Shown: piece by piece, positions 8,381 to 18,691 of the stretch
Position numbering within the stretch: position 1 is the first letter of the stretch
How the letters are laid out: each line of letters opens with the position of its first letter
Origin: Methylobacterium sp. Leaf118
Lineage (GTDB): Bacteria > Pseudomonadota > Alphaproteobacteria > Rhizobiales > Beijerinckiaceae
DNA: 64,000 bases
NCBI RefSeq assembly: GCF_920984675.1
Contig: NZ_CAKLBV010000008.1
Location: 48,052 to 112,051, forward strand
Direction of reading: 5' to 3'
Position numbers and translations under genes: made by a program
Notes under the pieces: model-generated
Seen by the model: the letters and a program-made list of their open reading frames with translations, nothing else
What the model was told of the DNA's origin: nothing
The model's database searches: none

Positions 8381-10183
8381 TTGGCTACGGAGCGGACCAG
8401 CCCGGCTTTGCCGGATTTCGAGTCGATCGCGCGCAATGCGAACCAGCTCGTCGAGAGCTTCCGGCATTCGGCGGGCGCTTCCCTGCAGCCTTTCGAGGCC
8501 ATGCGCACCGGCGGCAAGTTTCAGGGCGCCGACGAGATCGATGAAATGACCCGCACGCTCACCCGGGTGGCGGAGGCCTGGATGAGCGATCCCGAGAAGG
8601 CGCTGCGGGCGCAGACGCGGCTGACCGAGTCCTTCGCCGCCCTCTGGGCGGCGATGGCCCAGCGGATGCAGGGAGGGCCGCCGCGGCCCGTCGCCGAGCC
8701 GGAGGCGAAGGACCGGCGCTTCGCCCACGAGGATTGGACCAAGAACCCGGTCTACGACGTCATCAAGCAGAGCTACCTCATCCTCGGGCGCTGGGCCGAG
8801 GAGCTGGTCGAAAAGGCGGATGGGATCGACCCGCATACCCGCCACAAGGCGGAGTTCTATCTGCGCCAGCTACTCTCGGCCTATTCCCCCTCGAACTTCG
8901 TGATGACGAATCCCGAGCTGCTGCGCCAGACCCTGGAGGAGGGCGGCGCCAACTTGGTCCGCGGCATGAAGATGCTGCAGGAGGACATCGAGGCCGGGGG
9001 CGGGCAGTTGCGTGTGCGCCAGACCGACCTCACCGCCTTCACCTTCGGCAAGGACGTGGCGGTGACCCCGGGCGAGGTCATCTTCCGCAACGACCTGATG
9101 GAGCTGATCCAGTACGCCCCCAAGACCGAGACGGTGCTGAAGCGTCCGCTGCTGATCGTGCCGCCGTGGATCAACAAATACTACATCCTCGACCTCAACC
9201 CGCAGAAGAGCCTCATCGGCTGGATGGTCTCGCAGGGCATCACGGTGTTCGTGATCTCCTGGGTGAACCCGGACGAGCGCCACCGCGACAAGGATTTCGA
9301 ATCCTACATGCGCGAGGGCATCGAGACCGCCATCGACATGATCGGCGTCGCCACCGGAGAGACCGAGGTGTCGGCGGCGGGCTACTGCGTCGGCGGCACG
9401 CTGCTCGCCGTCACGCTGGCCTACCAGGCCGCGACCGGCAATCGCCGCATCAAGAACGCGACCTTCCTGACGACGCAGGTCGATTTCACCCATGCGGGCG
9501 ATCTCAAGGTCTTCGCCGACGAGGGACAGATCAAGGGCATCGAGGAGCGGATGGCCGAGCGCGGCTATCTCGACGGCTCGCGCATGGCCAGCGCGTTCAA
9601 CATGCTGCGGCCCAACGATCTGATCTGGTCCTACATCGTCAACAACTACGTGAAGGGCAAGGCGCCGCAGGCCTTCGACCTGCTCTACTGGAACGCCGAC
9701 GCCACGCGGATGCCGGCGGCCAACCACTCGTTCTACTTGCGCAACTGCTACCTCAACAACACGCTCGCCAAGGGCCAGATGGTGCTCGGTAACGTGCGCC
9801 TCGATCTGAAGAAGGTGAAAGTACCGATCTTCAACCTCGCGACCCGCGAAGACCACATCGCCCCCGCGCTTTCCGTGTTCGAGGGTTCGGGCAAGTTCGG
9901 CGGCAAGGTCGATTACGTTCTGGCGGGTTCGGGCCACATCGCGGGCGTCGTCAACCCACCGGGCGGAAAGGCCAAATACGGCTTCCGCACCGGCGGCCCT
10001 GCCAAGGGCCGGTTCGAGGACTGGATGGAGAGCGCCACCGAGCACCCCGGCTCGTGGTGGCCCTACTGGTTCAAGTGGCTCGAAGAGCAGGCCCCGGAAC
10101 GCGTGCCCGCGCGGATCCCCGGCGAAGGGGCGCTGCCCTCCCTCGCGCCCGCGCCGGGCACCTATGTGCGGATGAAGGCGTAG
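8381..10183 (+). CDS. phaC: Class I poly(3-hydroxyalkanoate) synthase
   Basis: 600 residues from TTG 8381, chosen because GGGAGGA lies 8 nt upstream and the protein then opens ATERTSPALPDFESIARNANQ, very like the start I recall for M. extorquens PhaC (605 aa). The PhaC N-terminal domain (about 60-230) precedes the alpha/beta-hydrolase core. The catalytic triad is visible: C336 in GYCVGGT, D491 in TREDHIAP and H519 in GSGHIAG. It polymerises (R)-3-hydroxybutyryl-CoA on the surface of PHB granules. phaA/B are not in the window, as is usual when phaC stands alone in this group. Confidence 0.95.
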   Translation: MATERTSPALPDFESIARNANQLVESFRHSAGASLQPFEAMRTGGKFQGADEIDEMTRTLTRVAEAWMSDPEKALRAQTRLTESFAALWAAMAQRMQGGPPRPVAEPEAKDRRFAHEDWTKNPVYDVIKQSYLILGRWAEELVEKADGIDPHTRHKAEFYLRQLLSAYSPSNFVMTNPELLRQTLEEGGANLVRGMKMLQEDIEAGGGQLRVRQTDLTAFTFGKDVAVTPGEVIFRNDLMELIQYAPKTETVLKRPLLIVPPWINKYYILDLNPQKSLIGWMVSQGITVFVISWVNPDERHRDKDFESYMREGIETAIDMIGVATGETEVSAAGYCVGGTLLAVTLAYQAATGNRRIKNATFLTTQVDFTHAGDLKVFADEGQIKGIEERMAERGYLDGSRMASAFNMLRPNDLIWSYIVNNYVKGKAPQAFDLLYWNADATRMPAANHSFYLRNCYLNNTLAKGQMVLGNVRLDLKKVKVPIFNLATREDHIAPALSVFEGSGKFGGKVDYVLAGSGHIAGVVNPPGGKAKYGFRTGGPAKGRFEDWMESATEHPGSWWPYWFKWLEEQAPERVPARIPGEGALPSLAPAPGTYVRMKA

Positions 10184-10677
10184 CGCCGTCTTCGATCCGT
10201 TCGGAACGAGCGCGCGGCTTTCCATCACCGGTGTCGCGCTCTCATGCGCCGAATGGGCGACCGCCGTCGCGAACGGCCTGCCTCCTCGAAGGGGCGGGTC
10301 GCCCGGGGCGGCGGCGTCGTGCGGCAATCCTCGGCCTCAACCGGCACCGCCTGTACCCGCATCGAACGCGGGCGATGTTTTGACGGGGACGCCGCGAGCC
10401 GCCTCGATATCCTCAGGGCTCGACGGCTCAACCGTCCCCGGCCCCTCGGAAAGGCTCCGGTCTCGGGCCCCGCACGTCGTCCGGGTTCCGGTGCGTGCGA
10501 ATCCGCGAAAAGCGCGCCCTCGACACCGATGGTCCCGCCCCTTCCGCCGCCTTCCGACGGGCGAGGGTGACGCCCGGCACGCGCCGTCTCCCCACCGCCA
10601 AACCAAGGCGGACAAAGGCCAAAAAATTGCTCTAAGGAACCCTGGGGCGGTCGGCGCCCCGCGGGAGCCCTTTCGCG
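10184..10677. other. Intergenic region between phaC and the antiporter gene
   Basis: About 490 bp without a supported gene. A 5-bp hairpin (CCCGC at 10356, GCGGG at 10368) followed by TTTT at 10378 could be a weak terminator after phaC. An A-run at 10621-10627 and GGGAG at 10662-10666 precede the TTG start of the next gene. Nothing else stands out. Confidence 0.5.
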
Positions 10678-12492
10678 TTGCAGCACGCCACCGGACTCAT
10701 CTCGATCATCGCGCTGGGATTGGTCTGCGCCTTCATCGGGGGCATGGCGGCCCAGCGGATGCGATTGCCGCCGCTCGTGGGTTACCTCGTGGCCGGCATC
10801 GCCATCGGGCCGTTCACGCCGGGCTTCGTCGGCGACATGGAGATCGCCGGACAGCTCGCCGAACTCGGCGTGATCCTGCTGATGTTCGGCGTGGGCCTGC
10901 ATTTCTCGCTCAAGGACCTGATGGCGGTGCGCACCATCGCGCTGCCGGGGGCCGTGGTGCAGATCGCCGCCGCCACCGCCATGGGGGCGGGCCTCGCCGC
11001 CGCCTTCGGATGGGGGCTCGGGGCGGGCATCGTGTTCGGACTGGCCCTGTCGGTCGCCAGCACCGTCGTGCTGCTGCGCGCCCTGGAGGGGAGGGGCCTG
11101 CTCGACAGCGACAAGGGCCGGATCGCGGTCGGCTGGCTGATCGTCGAGGATCTCGCCATGGTGCTGGCGCTGGTGCTGCTGCCGGCGCTCGCCCCGTCCC
11201 TCGGTGGGGTGGCGCCGCAGGGCGACGGCCATGGCGGCGCGGCCCTCGGCCTCTGGACGACGCTCGGGCTGACCCTCGCGAAGGTCGGGGTGTTCATCGC
11301 CGTGATGCTGATCGGCGGGCGGCGCCTCGTGCCCTACCTGCTCGGGCAGGCCGCGCGCACCGGCTCCCGCGAGCTGTTCACCCTCGCGGTGTTGGCCTCC
11401 GCGGTCGGCATCGCCTTCGCCTCCTCCGAACTGTTCGGCGTGTCCTTCGCCCTCGGCGCCTTCTTCGCCGGCATGGTACTCGCCGAATCCGACCTCAGCC
11501 ATCAGGCCGCCGCCGATTCCCTGCCCCTGCAGGACGCCTTCGCGGTGCTGTTCTTCGTCTCGGTCGGGATGCTGTTCGATCCGGGCATCCTGATCCGCGA
11601 GCCGCTCTCGGTGCTCGGCGTCCTCGGCGTCATCGTCGTTGGCAAGTCGCTGGCGGCGGTCGCGATCGTGCTGGCCTTCGGCCATCCGGTCGGCACGGCC
11701 CTCACCATCGCGGCAAGCCTCGCGCAGATCGGCGAGTTCTCCTTCATCCTGGCCGGACTCGGCATCGCGCTGAAGCTGCTGCCGGAGCAGGGCCGCGACC
11801 TGATCCTCGGCGGCGCGCTGCTCTCGATCACGCTGAACCCGCTCTTCTTCGCCCTCGCCGAGCGGGCTGGGGCGTGGCTCGGCGAGCGGCCGGAGCTGCG
11901 CCGCCGCTTCGAGCGCCGGAGCGCGCTTCCGCTGCCGCTCAACCCGTCCGATCCGGGACTGAAGGGCCATGCGGTCATCGTCGGATACGGCCGGGTCGGC
12001 AGCGCCATCGGCAAGGCGCTGGCCGACTGGAACCTGCCCTATATCGTGGTGGACCGCGACCGCCGGCGCGTCGAGGAATTGCGGGCGGAGGGCGTGACGG
12101 CGGTGTTCGGCGACGCCGCCGCCGCGGGCATCCTGGAGGCCGCCGGCATCGCCGCGGCGCATCTCCTCGTCGTCGCGACCCCGGATTCGCACCAGGGCCG
12201 CCGCCTGCTGGCGAAGGCGCGTTCGGCCAATCCGGGCATCGACAGCGTGGTACGGACCCACAGCGACGCGGAGCGCCGCCGGCTGGAGGAAGACGGCGTC
12301 GGCCTCGTGCTGATGGCCGAGCGGGAGCTCGCTCTCGGCATGATGACCTACGCCTTGCGCAGCCTCGGGATCCGCGAGGGCGAGGCCCGCCTGTTCGTCG
12401 ACACCAGTCGCACCGAAAGTCAGGTCGCCCCGTCGACCGAGCCGGACCTGCCGGTCCCGGAACTGCGCCAGCGCCGGGACGAGGCGGAATAG
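10678..12492 (+). CDS. ybaL: YbaL/KefB-type cation:proton antiporter (CPA2 family) with TrkA-N domain
   Basis: 604 residues. About twelve transmembrane segments fill residues 1-400 (Na_H_Exchanger domain), including the conserved ALSVASTVVLLRALE and LIVEDLAMVLALVLLPAL. A cytoplasmic Rossmann TrkA-N domain starts near residue 430 (HAVIVGYGRVGSAIGKAL). This architecture is that of K+ efflux or K+:H+ exchange systems controlled by bound nucleotide. Start TTG 10678 is preceded by GGGAG. It stands alone on its strand; YbaL rather than KefB/C is an inference from the order of domains and the long TM4-5 loop with HGG. Confidence 0.87.
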   Translation: MQHATGLISIIALGLVCAFIGGMAAQRMRLPPLVGYLVAGIAIGPFTPGFVGDMEIAGQLAELGVILLMFGVGLHFSLKDLMAVRTIALPGAVVQIAAATAMGAGLAAAFGWGLGAGIVFGLALSVASTVVLLRALEGRGLLDSDKGRIAVGWLIVEDLAMVLALVLLPALAPSLGGVAPQGDGHGGAALGLWTTLGLTLAKVGVFIAVMLIGGRRLVPYLLGQAARTGSRELFTLAVLASAVGIAFASSELFGVSFALGAFFAGMVLAESDLSHQAAADSLPLQDAFAVLFFVSVGMLFDPGILIREPLSVLGVLGVIVVGKSLAAVAIVLAFGHPVGTALTIAASLAQIGEFSFILAGLGIALKLLPEQGRDLILGGALLSITLNPLFFALAERAGAWLGERPELRRRFERRSALPLPLNPSDPGLKGHAVIVGYGRVGSAIGKALADWNLPYIVVDRDRRRVEELRAEGVTAVFGDAAAAGILEAAGIAAAHLLVVATPDSHQGRRLLAKARSANPGIDSVVRTHSDAERRRLEEDGVGLVLMAERELALGMMTYALRSLGIREGEARLFVDTSRTESQVAPSTEPDLPVPELRQRRDEAE

Positions 12493-12777
12493 AGCGAGGC
12501 CCCGGCGGCGGGCGCCGGCTCTCGGACGGGCCCGACGCTCCAGGGTCATGCCCCGTCGATCAGGGCGAGCGGCCGGTCATCGCGGTTGCGGCCTGGGTCA
12601 CGCTGAGAGCCCGGCGGCGCGATGCGAGGGACACCGCCGGATCGTCCGAGGCAGCGGCGACCGCGCGCCGGAGCGTCGCCCCTCCGTTCCGCTCGGCCGA
12701 AAACGTCCCGCCGATGCAACGAATTGCCAGGCTCAAGACTTCCCTGCCGGTTTCCTTGGAAGGATCAGGCCCCCATC

Positions 12778-13029
12778 ATGTCGGTACGTCTCATGCTGTC
12801 CGCCGCTCTGCTCACGGGGCTCGCCCAGGCGGCGCTCGCCGCGCCCATGTCGGCCGACGACAAGGCGCTGCTGCAACAGCAATGCATGGGCGACTTCACG
12901 ACCTTCTGCGCCGGCCTGCCCCCCGAGGACGGCCCCGAGACGCAGGCCTGTTTCGAGAAGAACATGGCGAAGCTCTCGCCCGGCTGCCAGAACGCGATCC
13001 AGAGCTTCAAGCAGGGCCGGAAGGGCTGA
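12778..13029 (+). CDS. Cysteine-rich repeat secreted protein
   Basis: 83 residues from ATG 12778, with GGAAGGA 13 nt upstream. Residues 1-22 are a signal peptide ending ALAAP. The mature part has four cysteines in the spacing seen in the Cys-rich repeat of Golgi apparatus protein 1 type (QQCMGDFTTFCAGLPPED and ACFEKNMAKLSPGCQNAI), so two disulfides are likely. Periplasmic. Members are common and uncharacterised in Hyphomicrobiales. Confidence 0.75.
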   Translation: MSVRLMLSAALLTGLAQAALAAPMSADDKALLQQQCMGDFTTFCAGLPPEDGPETQACFEKNMAKLSPGCQNAIQSFKQGRKG

Positions 13030-13297
13030 TCCCTCCGTCGCCCGTATTCATCGCGAGGCGGAGCCCTCCAGGCCTCCGCCTCGTAAGGGGAGCGCGCCGC
13101 CGGACGGCTTCACCCCCGCCCGTCGTGAAACACGGGTTCCGTTTCGGCTGCCGTTGGGGCCTGTCGCCTCGCCTGCGGTGCGAGGAGGCTTGGCGGCAAC
13201 CAGGGAATCGGCCTGCGTTGCCTCGGTCGGTCGCCAACGCGGCCAGGACCGACCATCGCTTCGACAGACTCCCGCCGAGCGGGAGCGATGGCCGCGC

Positions 13298-15388
13298 CTA
13301 CCCCTCGATCCGCGAGAAGTCAGCGACTTCGCGGGTCGCCGCCCGCAGGGCGTTGAGGAGGAGGAGGCGGTTTTCCCGCAAGGCCGAGTCGTCGGCGTTG
13401 ACCGTCACCCGCTCGAAGAAGGCATCGACCGGCGCCCGCAGCCGCGACAGCGCCCGCATCGCACCGGAAAAATCCTCGGCCGCGACCGCCGCCGAGGCCT
13501 CCGCCCGGGCCGCATCGAGGGCTTCGGCCAGCGCCCGCTCCTCGGGCTCGCCAGCGGCCGCACGGGCACCGTCGGGCGCGGCGTCATAGGCACGCCCGTC
13601 CTTCTTCTCCTCGATGCGCAGGATGTTCGCCGCGCGCTTGTAGCCCGCGAGCAGGTTCCTGCCGTCGTCGGTTCCGAGAAATTGGCCCAGAGCCTCGACC
13701 CGGCGGACCACCAGCAAGAGGTCGTCCTGGCCCGGCAGGGCGAAGACGGCGTCGATCAGGTCGTGGCGGGCGCCCTGGTCGCGGAGATAGACCTTGAGAC
13801 GGTCGGCGAAGAAGGCGAGCAGGTCGGCCGTGCGCGCGGTCGCGTCGGTGGCGAAGCGCGGCTCCAGCAGCGAGGTCAGCGACACCCGCGCCGATCGCTC
13901 GATCACGGCTCGGATCACCCCCAACGCCGCCCGCCGCAAGGCGAACGGGTCCTTACTCCCGGTCGGCTTCTCGTCGATCGCCCAGAAGCCCGCCAGCGTG
14001 TCGAGCTTGTCGGCGAGCGCCACGGCGATGGAGACCGGCTCGGTCGGCACGCGGTCCGTCGGGCCGAGGGGCTTGTAATGCTCCTCGATCGCCGCGGCGA
14101 CGCTCTCGGGCTCGCCCTGCAGCGCGGCGTATTTGCGGCCCATCAAGCCCTGCAGTTCCGGGAACTCGCCGACCATCTCGGTGACGAGGTCGGCCTTGGC
14201 GAGCCGGGCCGCGCGCTCGGCGAGGGCCGGGTCGGCGCCGACCAGCGGAGCGATGTCTTTGGCCAATGCCGCGATGCGGGCGATCCGCTCGCCTTGCGTG
14301 CCGAGCTTTTCGTGGAAGACGATCGCATCGAGCTTCGGCAGGCGGGCCTCCAGGGACGTGCCCTTGTCGGTCTCCCAAAAGAATCTCGCGTCCGAGAGCC
14401 GGGCGCGCACCACCCGCTCGTTGCCCGCGGTGATCGCCGCGCCGCCGTCGGAGGCCATGAGGTTCGAGACGAGCAGGAAGGCCGGGGCCAGCGCCTCCGA
14501 GCCGGATTTGCGCAGCACGAAGCATTTCTGATTGGCGCGGATCGTCGCCCGGATGGCCTCGGCCGGGATCTCCAGGAAGCGTTCGTCGAACGAGCCCATC
14601 AGGACGACGGGCGTCTCGACGAGCCCGGCGACCTCCTCCAGGAGGCCGTCATCCTCGACGAGGTCGAGGCCGCGGGCGAAGGCGAGGTCGCGGGCGTCGT
14701 GCAGGATGATGTCCTTGCGCCGGTCGGTGTCGAGGATGACGTGGGCACGCTCCAGGGCCTGGACGTAATCGTCGAAGCGGCGCACCTCGATCGGGTCCGG
14801 CGCCAGGAAGCGGTGGCCGCGGGTCGTGGTGCCGGCGGCGATCCCGTCGACCGCGAAGGGCACGATGTCCGGTGTCTCGGTCTCGGGGCCGAAGGTCGCC
14901 ACGATCGATTGCAACGGGCGCACCCAGCGCAAGGCGCCGGGTTGGGCCGAGGCCGCGCCCCAGCGCATCGATTTCGGCCAGGGGAAGCTTTTGATGAGGC
15001 CGGGCAGGATCTCCGCCAGCACGTCCAGCGTCTCGCGGCCGGGCCGTTCGATCACCGCGAGGTAGAACTCGCCCTTCTTCGGGTCGGTGACGGTGGTCGC
15101 CTGGTCGAGGCGTTCCAGACCCGCGCCCCTCAAAAAGCCCTGGACGGCGGCCTCGGGGGCGCCGACCCGGGGACCGCGCCGCTCCTCCCGCACCGCCTCG
15201 CCGCGCACCGGCAGCCCGGCGACGTGCAGGGCCAGCCGCCGCGGGGTCGCGAAGGCCTTGGCGCCCTCGTAGAGGAAGCCGCGCTCCACCAGCGCATCGG
15301 TGACGAGCCGCTTCAGATCCTCGGCCGCGCGTCGCTGCATGCGTGCGGGGATCTCTTCGGAGAGGAGTTCGAGGAGGAGGTCAGGCAT
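13298..15388 (-). CDS. glyS: Glycine--tRNA ligase beta subunit
   Basis: 696 residues, typical length. The start [21 protein letters not shown] is the family's N-terminus, and [26 protein letters not shown] and the C-terminal anticodon-binding region are recognisable. GlyS joins GlyQ in an alpha2beta2 enzyme that charges tRNA-Gly. glyQ is not adjacent: the upstream genes on this strand are phoX and an M23 peptidase. Some rhizobial relatives also separate the two subunit genes. Confidence 0.95.
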   Translation of the reverse strand: MPDLLLELLSEEIPARMQRRAAEDLKRLVTDALVERGFLYEGAKAFATPRRLALHVAGLPVRGEAVREERRGPRVGAPEAAVQGFLRGAGLERLDQATTVTDPKKGEFYLAVIERPGRETLDVLAEILPGLIKSFPWPKSMRWGAASAQPGALRWVRPLQSIVATFGPETETPDIVPFAVDGIAAGTTTRGHRFLAPDPIEVRRFDDYVQALERAHVILDTDRRKDIILHDARDLAFARGLDLVEDDGLLEEVAGLVETPVVLMGSFDERFLEIPAEAIRATIRANQKCFVLRKSGSEALAPAFLLVSNLMASDGGAAITAGNERVVRARLSDARFFWETDKGTSLEARLPKLDAIVFHEKLGTQGERIARIAALAKDIAPLVGADPALAERAARLAKADLVTEMVGEFPELQGLMGRKYAALQGEPESVAAAIEEHYKPLGPTDRVPTEPVSIAVALADKLDTLAGFWAIDEKPTGSKDPFALRRAALGVIRAVIERSARVSLTSLLEPRFATDATARTADLLAFFADRLKVYLRDQGARHDLIDAVFALPGQDDLLLVVRRVEALGQFLGTDDGRNLLAGYKRAANILRIEEKKDGRAYDAAPDGARAAAGEPEERALAEALDAARAEASAAVAAEDFSGAMRALSRLRAPVDAFFERVTVNADDSALRENRLLLLNALRAATREVADFSRIEG

Positions 15389-15442
15389 GGGCGCGGGAAT
15401 AGCCGCCCGGCCCGACGCCGTCGAGACGGGAGATGCGAGGGT

Positions 15443-17323
15443 TCACCCGATCCGTCCGCCGCCCTTGCGGGTCACCGCGACGACCGAGGGTCGCGGCGGC
15501 AGGCCGGGCGCGAAATCCGGCCAGCGGGTCGAGGGCGTCTCGTAGCGGGCCATCGCGCCCTCCTCGTCGGGCTCGCCCGGATGCTGGACGGCAACGAACA
15601 GGGTGGCGTCGTCGGGCGTGAAGCAGGGGCCGCACATCTCGGCGCCGACCGGCACCCGCAGGAAATGGCGCGAGGTGCCCCGGCGCGGCCCCTCGGTCTC
15701 GAGGGCCCAGATGCCGTCGGCGCGGCCGGTGCCCCGGCGGCTGTTGCCGTCGGTGGCGATCCAGAGGCGGCCGCGGCCGTCGATGACGCAATTGTCCGGC
15801 ATGCCGAACCAGCCGTCGGCGGTGGTGAGGGTCGAGAAGGTGGCTCCTACGGCCTTTTTGGCGGGATCGCCGCAGGCCACCAGCACGTCCCAGCGGAAGC
15901 CGTCCGCCACGTGATCGCCTCCGTCGGGCTGGAGTTCGATGACGTGGCCGTAGGCATTGGCCGCCCGGGGGTTCGACGGCTCCTCCTGGGCGGGGGTGCG
16001 GTCCGTGTTGTTGGTCAGCATCACGTAGACCCGGCCGGTCTTCGGATTGGCCTCGATGTCCTCGGGCCGATCCATCGGCGTGCCGCCGAGGAGACGGGCC
16101 GCGCGGCGGGTCTCGATCAGCACCTCGGCCTGGCTCCCGAACCCGTTCCCCGCGTCGAGCCCGCCCGCGCCGTGGGTGAGGGGCAGCCAGCGGCCGCTGC
16201 CGTCGGCCTCGAAGCGGGCGACGCTCAGGGTACCGGCATCGAGGAGGTCGGCATTGTCGACGCGGGTCGCCCCGACGCGCCCGGCGCTGACGAAGCGGTA
16301 GACATGCTGGAATTTCTCGTCGTCGCCGAGATAGACGACGTAGCGCCCGTCGCCCGCGGTGAGGCCCGCCGCCCCCTCATGCTTGAACCGGCCGAGGGCG
16401 GTGCGCTTCTTCGGGACGGAGGCCGGATCGAACGGATCGATCTCCACGACCCAGCCGAAGCGGTTCGGCTCGTTCGGGGTCTTCGACAGGTCGAAGCGCG
16501 CGTGGAAGCGACCCCAGCCGTATTGGGGCTTGCCCAGCCCCATCGTCTTGGCGTTTCGGGCCTCTTCATGCCCCGCCGGCAGCGCGCCCTGGAAGTAGTA
16601 GTGGACGTTCTCCTCGCCCGAGAGCCACGTGCCCCAGGGGGTCACGCCGCCCGAGCAATTGTTGATCATGCCCTCGACCCAGCGTCCCTCCGGGTCGGCG
16701 GCGGTGGCGAGGCGCGGATGGCCAGCGGCCGGACCGGTGATCGCCATGGGCGTGCGGGCGGTGATGCGGCGGGTATAGGCGGAGCCGATCACCGGCGCCC
16801 AGCGCCCGTCCCGTCGGGCGATCTCCACCACCGCGCCGCCATGGGCGGCCATCTCGACGGCCACCTGCTCGGACGAGAGGGTGGCGATCACGCCCTTGCG
16901 ATCGGTGGCGCCGAGCCCGGGAAACATCAGCTCGGCCTTGGTGTATTCGTGATTGACCACGAGCAGGCCGCGGTCCCCATCGGAGCCGAGGGGGATGAAG
17001 CCGACGAAGTCGTTGTTGTAGCCGAAGCGGCGCTCCTGCTCCTCCGGGGTCAGCCGCGCGGGGTCGAACGCCGGCAGGCCCGGGAAAAGCGGATCGCCCC
17101 ATCGCAGGAGCACCTGCGCCTCGTAGCCGTCCGCCACGTGGAGGTGTTCGTCGACGCCCGCCGCGAGTTCGGGAAAGTCGAAGCCGGGTAGCGCCTCGCT
17201 GGCGGCCGCCTCCGGGCCGAGCCCGGCGGCGAGGGCCGTCGCGGCCGCGCCGCGCATCAGGTCGCGCCGCGAAAACCGCTGAGCGATCACGTCGTCGAGG
17301 GTAGGGGCGGGTTCGTGGGGCAT
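15443..17323 (-). CDS. phoX: PhoX family alkaline phosphatase (DUF839), Tat-exported
   Basis: 626 residues from ATG 17323; GTG at 17344 would add seven residues. A twin-arginine signal is present (SRRDLMRGAAATALAAG, about residues 17-33). The body has the PhoX signatures NNDFVGFIPL, LLVVNHEYTKAELMFPG, NCSGGVTPWGTWLSGEEN (Ca/Fe ligand loop) and FHARFDL. PhoX releases phosphate from organic esters in the periplasm using Ca2+ and Fe3+. A PHO-box-like element sits 49 bp upstream of this ATG, which favours the shorter start and links it to the pst-phoB system in the same window. Confidence 0.87.
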   Translation of the reverse strand: MPHEPAPTLDDVIAQRFSRRDLMRGAAATALAAGLGPEAAASEALPGFDFPELAAGVDEHLHVADGYEAQVLLRWGDPLFPGLPAFDPARLTPEEQERRFGYNNDFVGFIPLGSDGDRGLLVVNHEYTKAELMFPGLGATDRKGVIATLSSEQVAVEMAAHGGAVVEIARRDGRWAPVIGSAYTRRITARTPMAITGPAAGHPRLATAADPEGRWVEGMINNCSGGVTPWGTWLSGEENVHYYFQGALPAGHEEARNAKTMGLGKPQYGWGRFHARFDLSKTPNEPNRFGWVVEIDPFDPASVPKKRTALGRFKHEGAAGLTAGDGRYVVYLGDDEKFQHVYRFVSAGRVGATRVDNADLLDAGTLSVARFEADGSGRWLPLTHGAGGLDAGNGFGSQAEVLIETRRAARLLGGTPMDRPEDIEANPKTGRVYVMLTNNTDRTPAQEEPSNPRAANAYGHVIELQPDGGDHVADGFRWDVLVACGDPAKKAVGATFSTLTTADGWFGMPDNCVIDGRGRLWIATDGNSRRGTGRADGIWALETEGPRRGTSRHFLRVPVGAEMCGPCFTPDDATLFVAVQHPGEPDEEGAMARYETPSTRWPDFAPGLPPRPSVVAVTRKGGGRIG

Positions 17324-17371
17324 CGCGTCGCTCGTGCGGATCACCGGCTGCGGGGCGCTTAGGCAGGCCGC

Positions 17372-17389
17372 ATGTCGCTTCGATGACGC
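17372..17389 (-). promoter_or_regulatory. Candidate PHO box upstream of phoX
   Basis: On the minus strand GTCAT is followed exactly 11 bp later by GACAT, fitting the PhoB pattern of two CTGTCAT half-sites with a 4-bp spacer (second half one mismatch in the core). It lies between the M23 gene and phoX, 49 bp before the chosen ATG. Assignment is by pattern only. Confidence 0.5.
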
Positions 17390-17407
17390 CGCGCGGCGCG
17401 GGATGGG

Positions 17408-18604
17408 TCAATCCGAAAAGACGAGCTGCGCGCCGGCCCGGAGGAAGCGCTGCGGATCGACCGGCTCGCCGTCGATGCGGGTCTCGTAATGCAGGTGGCT
17501 GCCGGTGGAGCGGCCGGTCGAACCGACGTAGCCGATCACGGCGCCCGCCTCGACCCTCTGGCCGACCGTGACGGCGAAGCCCGAGAGATGGGCGTAGCGG
17601 GTGGCGAGCCCGCGGCCGTGATCGATCTCGACCATGTTGCCGTAGCCGCCGGCATATTCCGCCGCCGTCACCCGGCCCCCCGCCGTGGCCCGGGCAGGGG
17701 CTCCGGTCTCGGCCCGCATGTCGATGCCGGTATGCAGGGCGAGCCCGCGGGTGAAAGGGTCGAGCCGCGTGCCGAAATGGCTCGTGGCGGCGGGCTCGCC
17801 CGGCAGGGGCGCGCGAATCGGCAGGGCGGCGGCGACCCGCCGCAGATGGGTGTCCTCCGCGATACGCAGGCGCGCCTCGGTGAGCGCAATCTCGAAGGCA
17901 TCCCCCGAAAGCGGCACCAGCGGCCCGCCGACCCCGCCGGAGGCGGGCTCGAACCGGACGGGGCTCAGCCCGGTGCGGGCGATCAGGTCGCGGAACCGGT
18001 CGGCGCTGCGCCCGGCCGCCGCCGCGGCCCGGGAGACCGCGCGGGACTGCCCGGCGGCGACCCGATCGAGCGCCAGTTCCAGCCGGGTCATCCGGGCATG
18101 GGGAACGGGACCGGGCGCCTCGGCGCGGTCGTCGGAATGCATGCGCAGCTCGGGCGTCGGGAACGGTTTTAGCGGGCGGCTGACGGGCTCCGGGACCGGA
18201 ACCGGCGCGGGCGCCGGGTCGATCTCGGCCGCTGCCGGTCCGAGCCCGGAGAGCAGGCTCTGGCGCCGCTCGATCAGGGCCTGCCGCTCGGCGATGGCCT
18301 GGAGCCGGCCGTCGGTCGCGCCGCGGGCGGCGTTGTGCTCGGCGACCGCCTGGTCGAGGGCGAGCTGGAGCGATCCGAGCCGCGCCTCGTAGGCGACCTG
18401 CATCGCGCTCTGGCGCGAAACGAAACGGGCCAGCACCTCGTCGTGGAAGATCAGGTAGTAGCTCGCCGCCCCGGCCCAGGCGGTCGTCAGCGCGAGCCCG
18501 ACGCCAAGGGCCGCCGCGAGGCGGGCCCGGGGCCGGACGGAAGGGGCGGCCGCGCGGCCGGGGGCGGGACGGGAGCGGGTGCCGGACTGGGCGAATGGGG
18601 ACAT
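17408..18604 (-). CDS. M23 family metallopeptidase (LytM-type) with coiled coil
   Basis: 398 residues. One N-terminal transmembrane segment (about 28-50) precedes a helical region rich in Ala/Glu/Arg (about 60-125) and a Pro-rich linker. The C-terminal M23 domain (about 275-385) retains the zinc motif HTGID and the HLHYE histidine pair plus the SHFGTRLDP entry. This is the layout of NlpD/EnvC/MepM-like endopeptidases or amidase activators in the cell envelope; the intact His/Asp ligands favour a real endopeptidase. Upstream neighbour bcp is co-directional but separated by 87 bp. Confidence 0.86.
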   Translation of the reverse strand: MSPFAQSGTRSRPAPGRAAAPSVRPRARLAAALGVGLALTTAWAGAASYYLIFHDEVLARFVSRQSAMQVAYEARLGSLQLALDQAVAEHNAARGATDGRLQAIAERQALIERRQSLLSGLGPAAAEIDPAPAPVPVPEPVSRPLKPFPTPELRMHSDDRAEAPGPVPHARMTRLELALDRVAAGQSRAVSRAAAAAGRSADRFRDLIARTGLSPVRFEPASGGVGGPLVPLSGDAFEIALTEARLRIAEDTHLRRVAAALPIRAPLPGEPAATSHFGTRLDPFTRGLALHTGIDMRAETGAPARATAGGRVTAAEYAGGYGNMVEIDHGRGLATRYAHLSGFAVTVGQRVEAGAVIGYVGSTGRSTGSHLHYETRIDGEPVDPQRFLRAGAQLVFSD

Positions 18605-18691
18605 GACGCGTCGGACCGTTCTCGGTGACGCCGCAGATCACACCCGATTAAGGTTAAGGAAGGCTTCGGCCCGGCCCGGCGGCGACCCGCT

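Noticed and set aside
10356..10381. Terminator after phaC
   Set aside because: Only a 5-bp stem with a 5-nt gap before a short T-run; too weak to list as its own feature.
12548..17191. A 1547-codon plus-strand open frame
   Set aside because: Antisense to glyS and phoX, no family features, typical GC-bias shadow.
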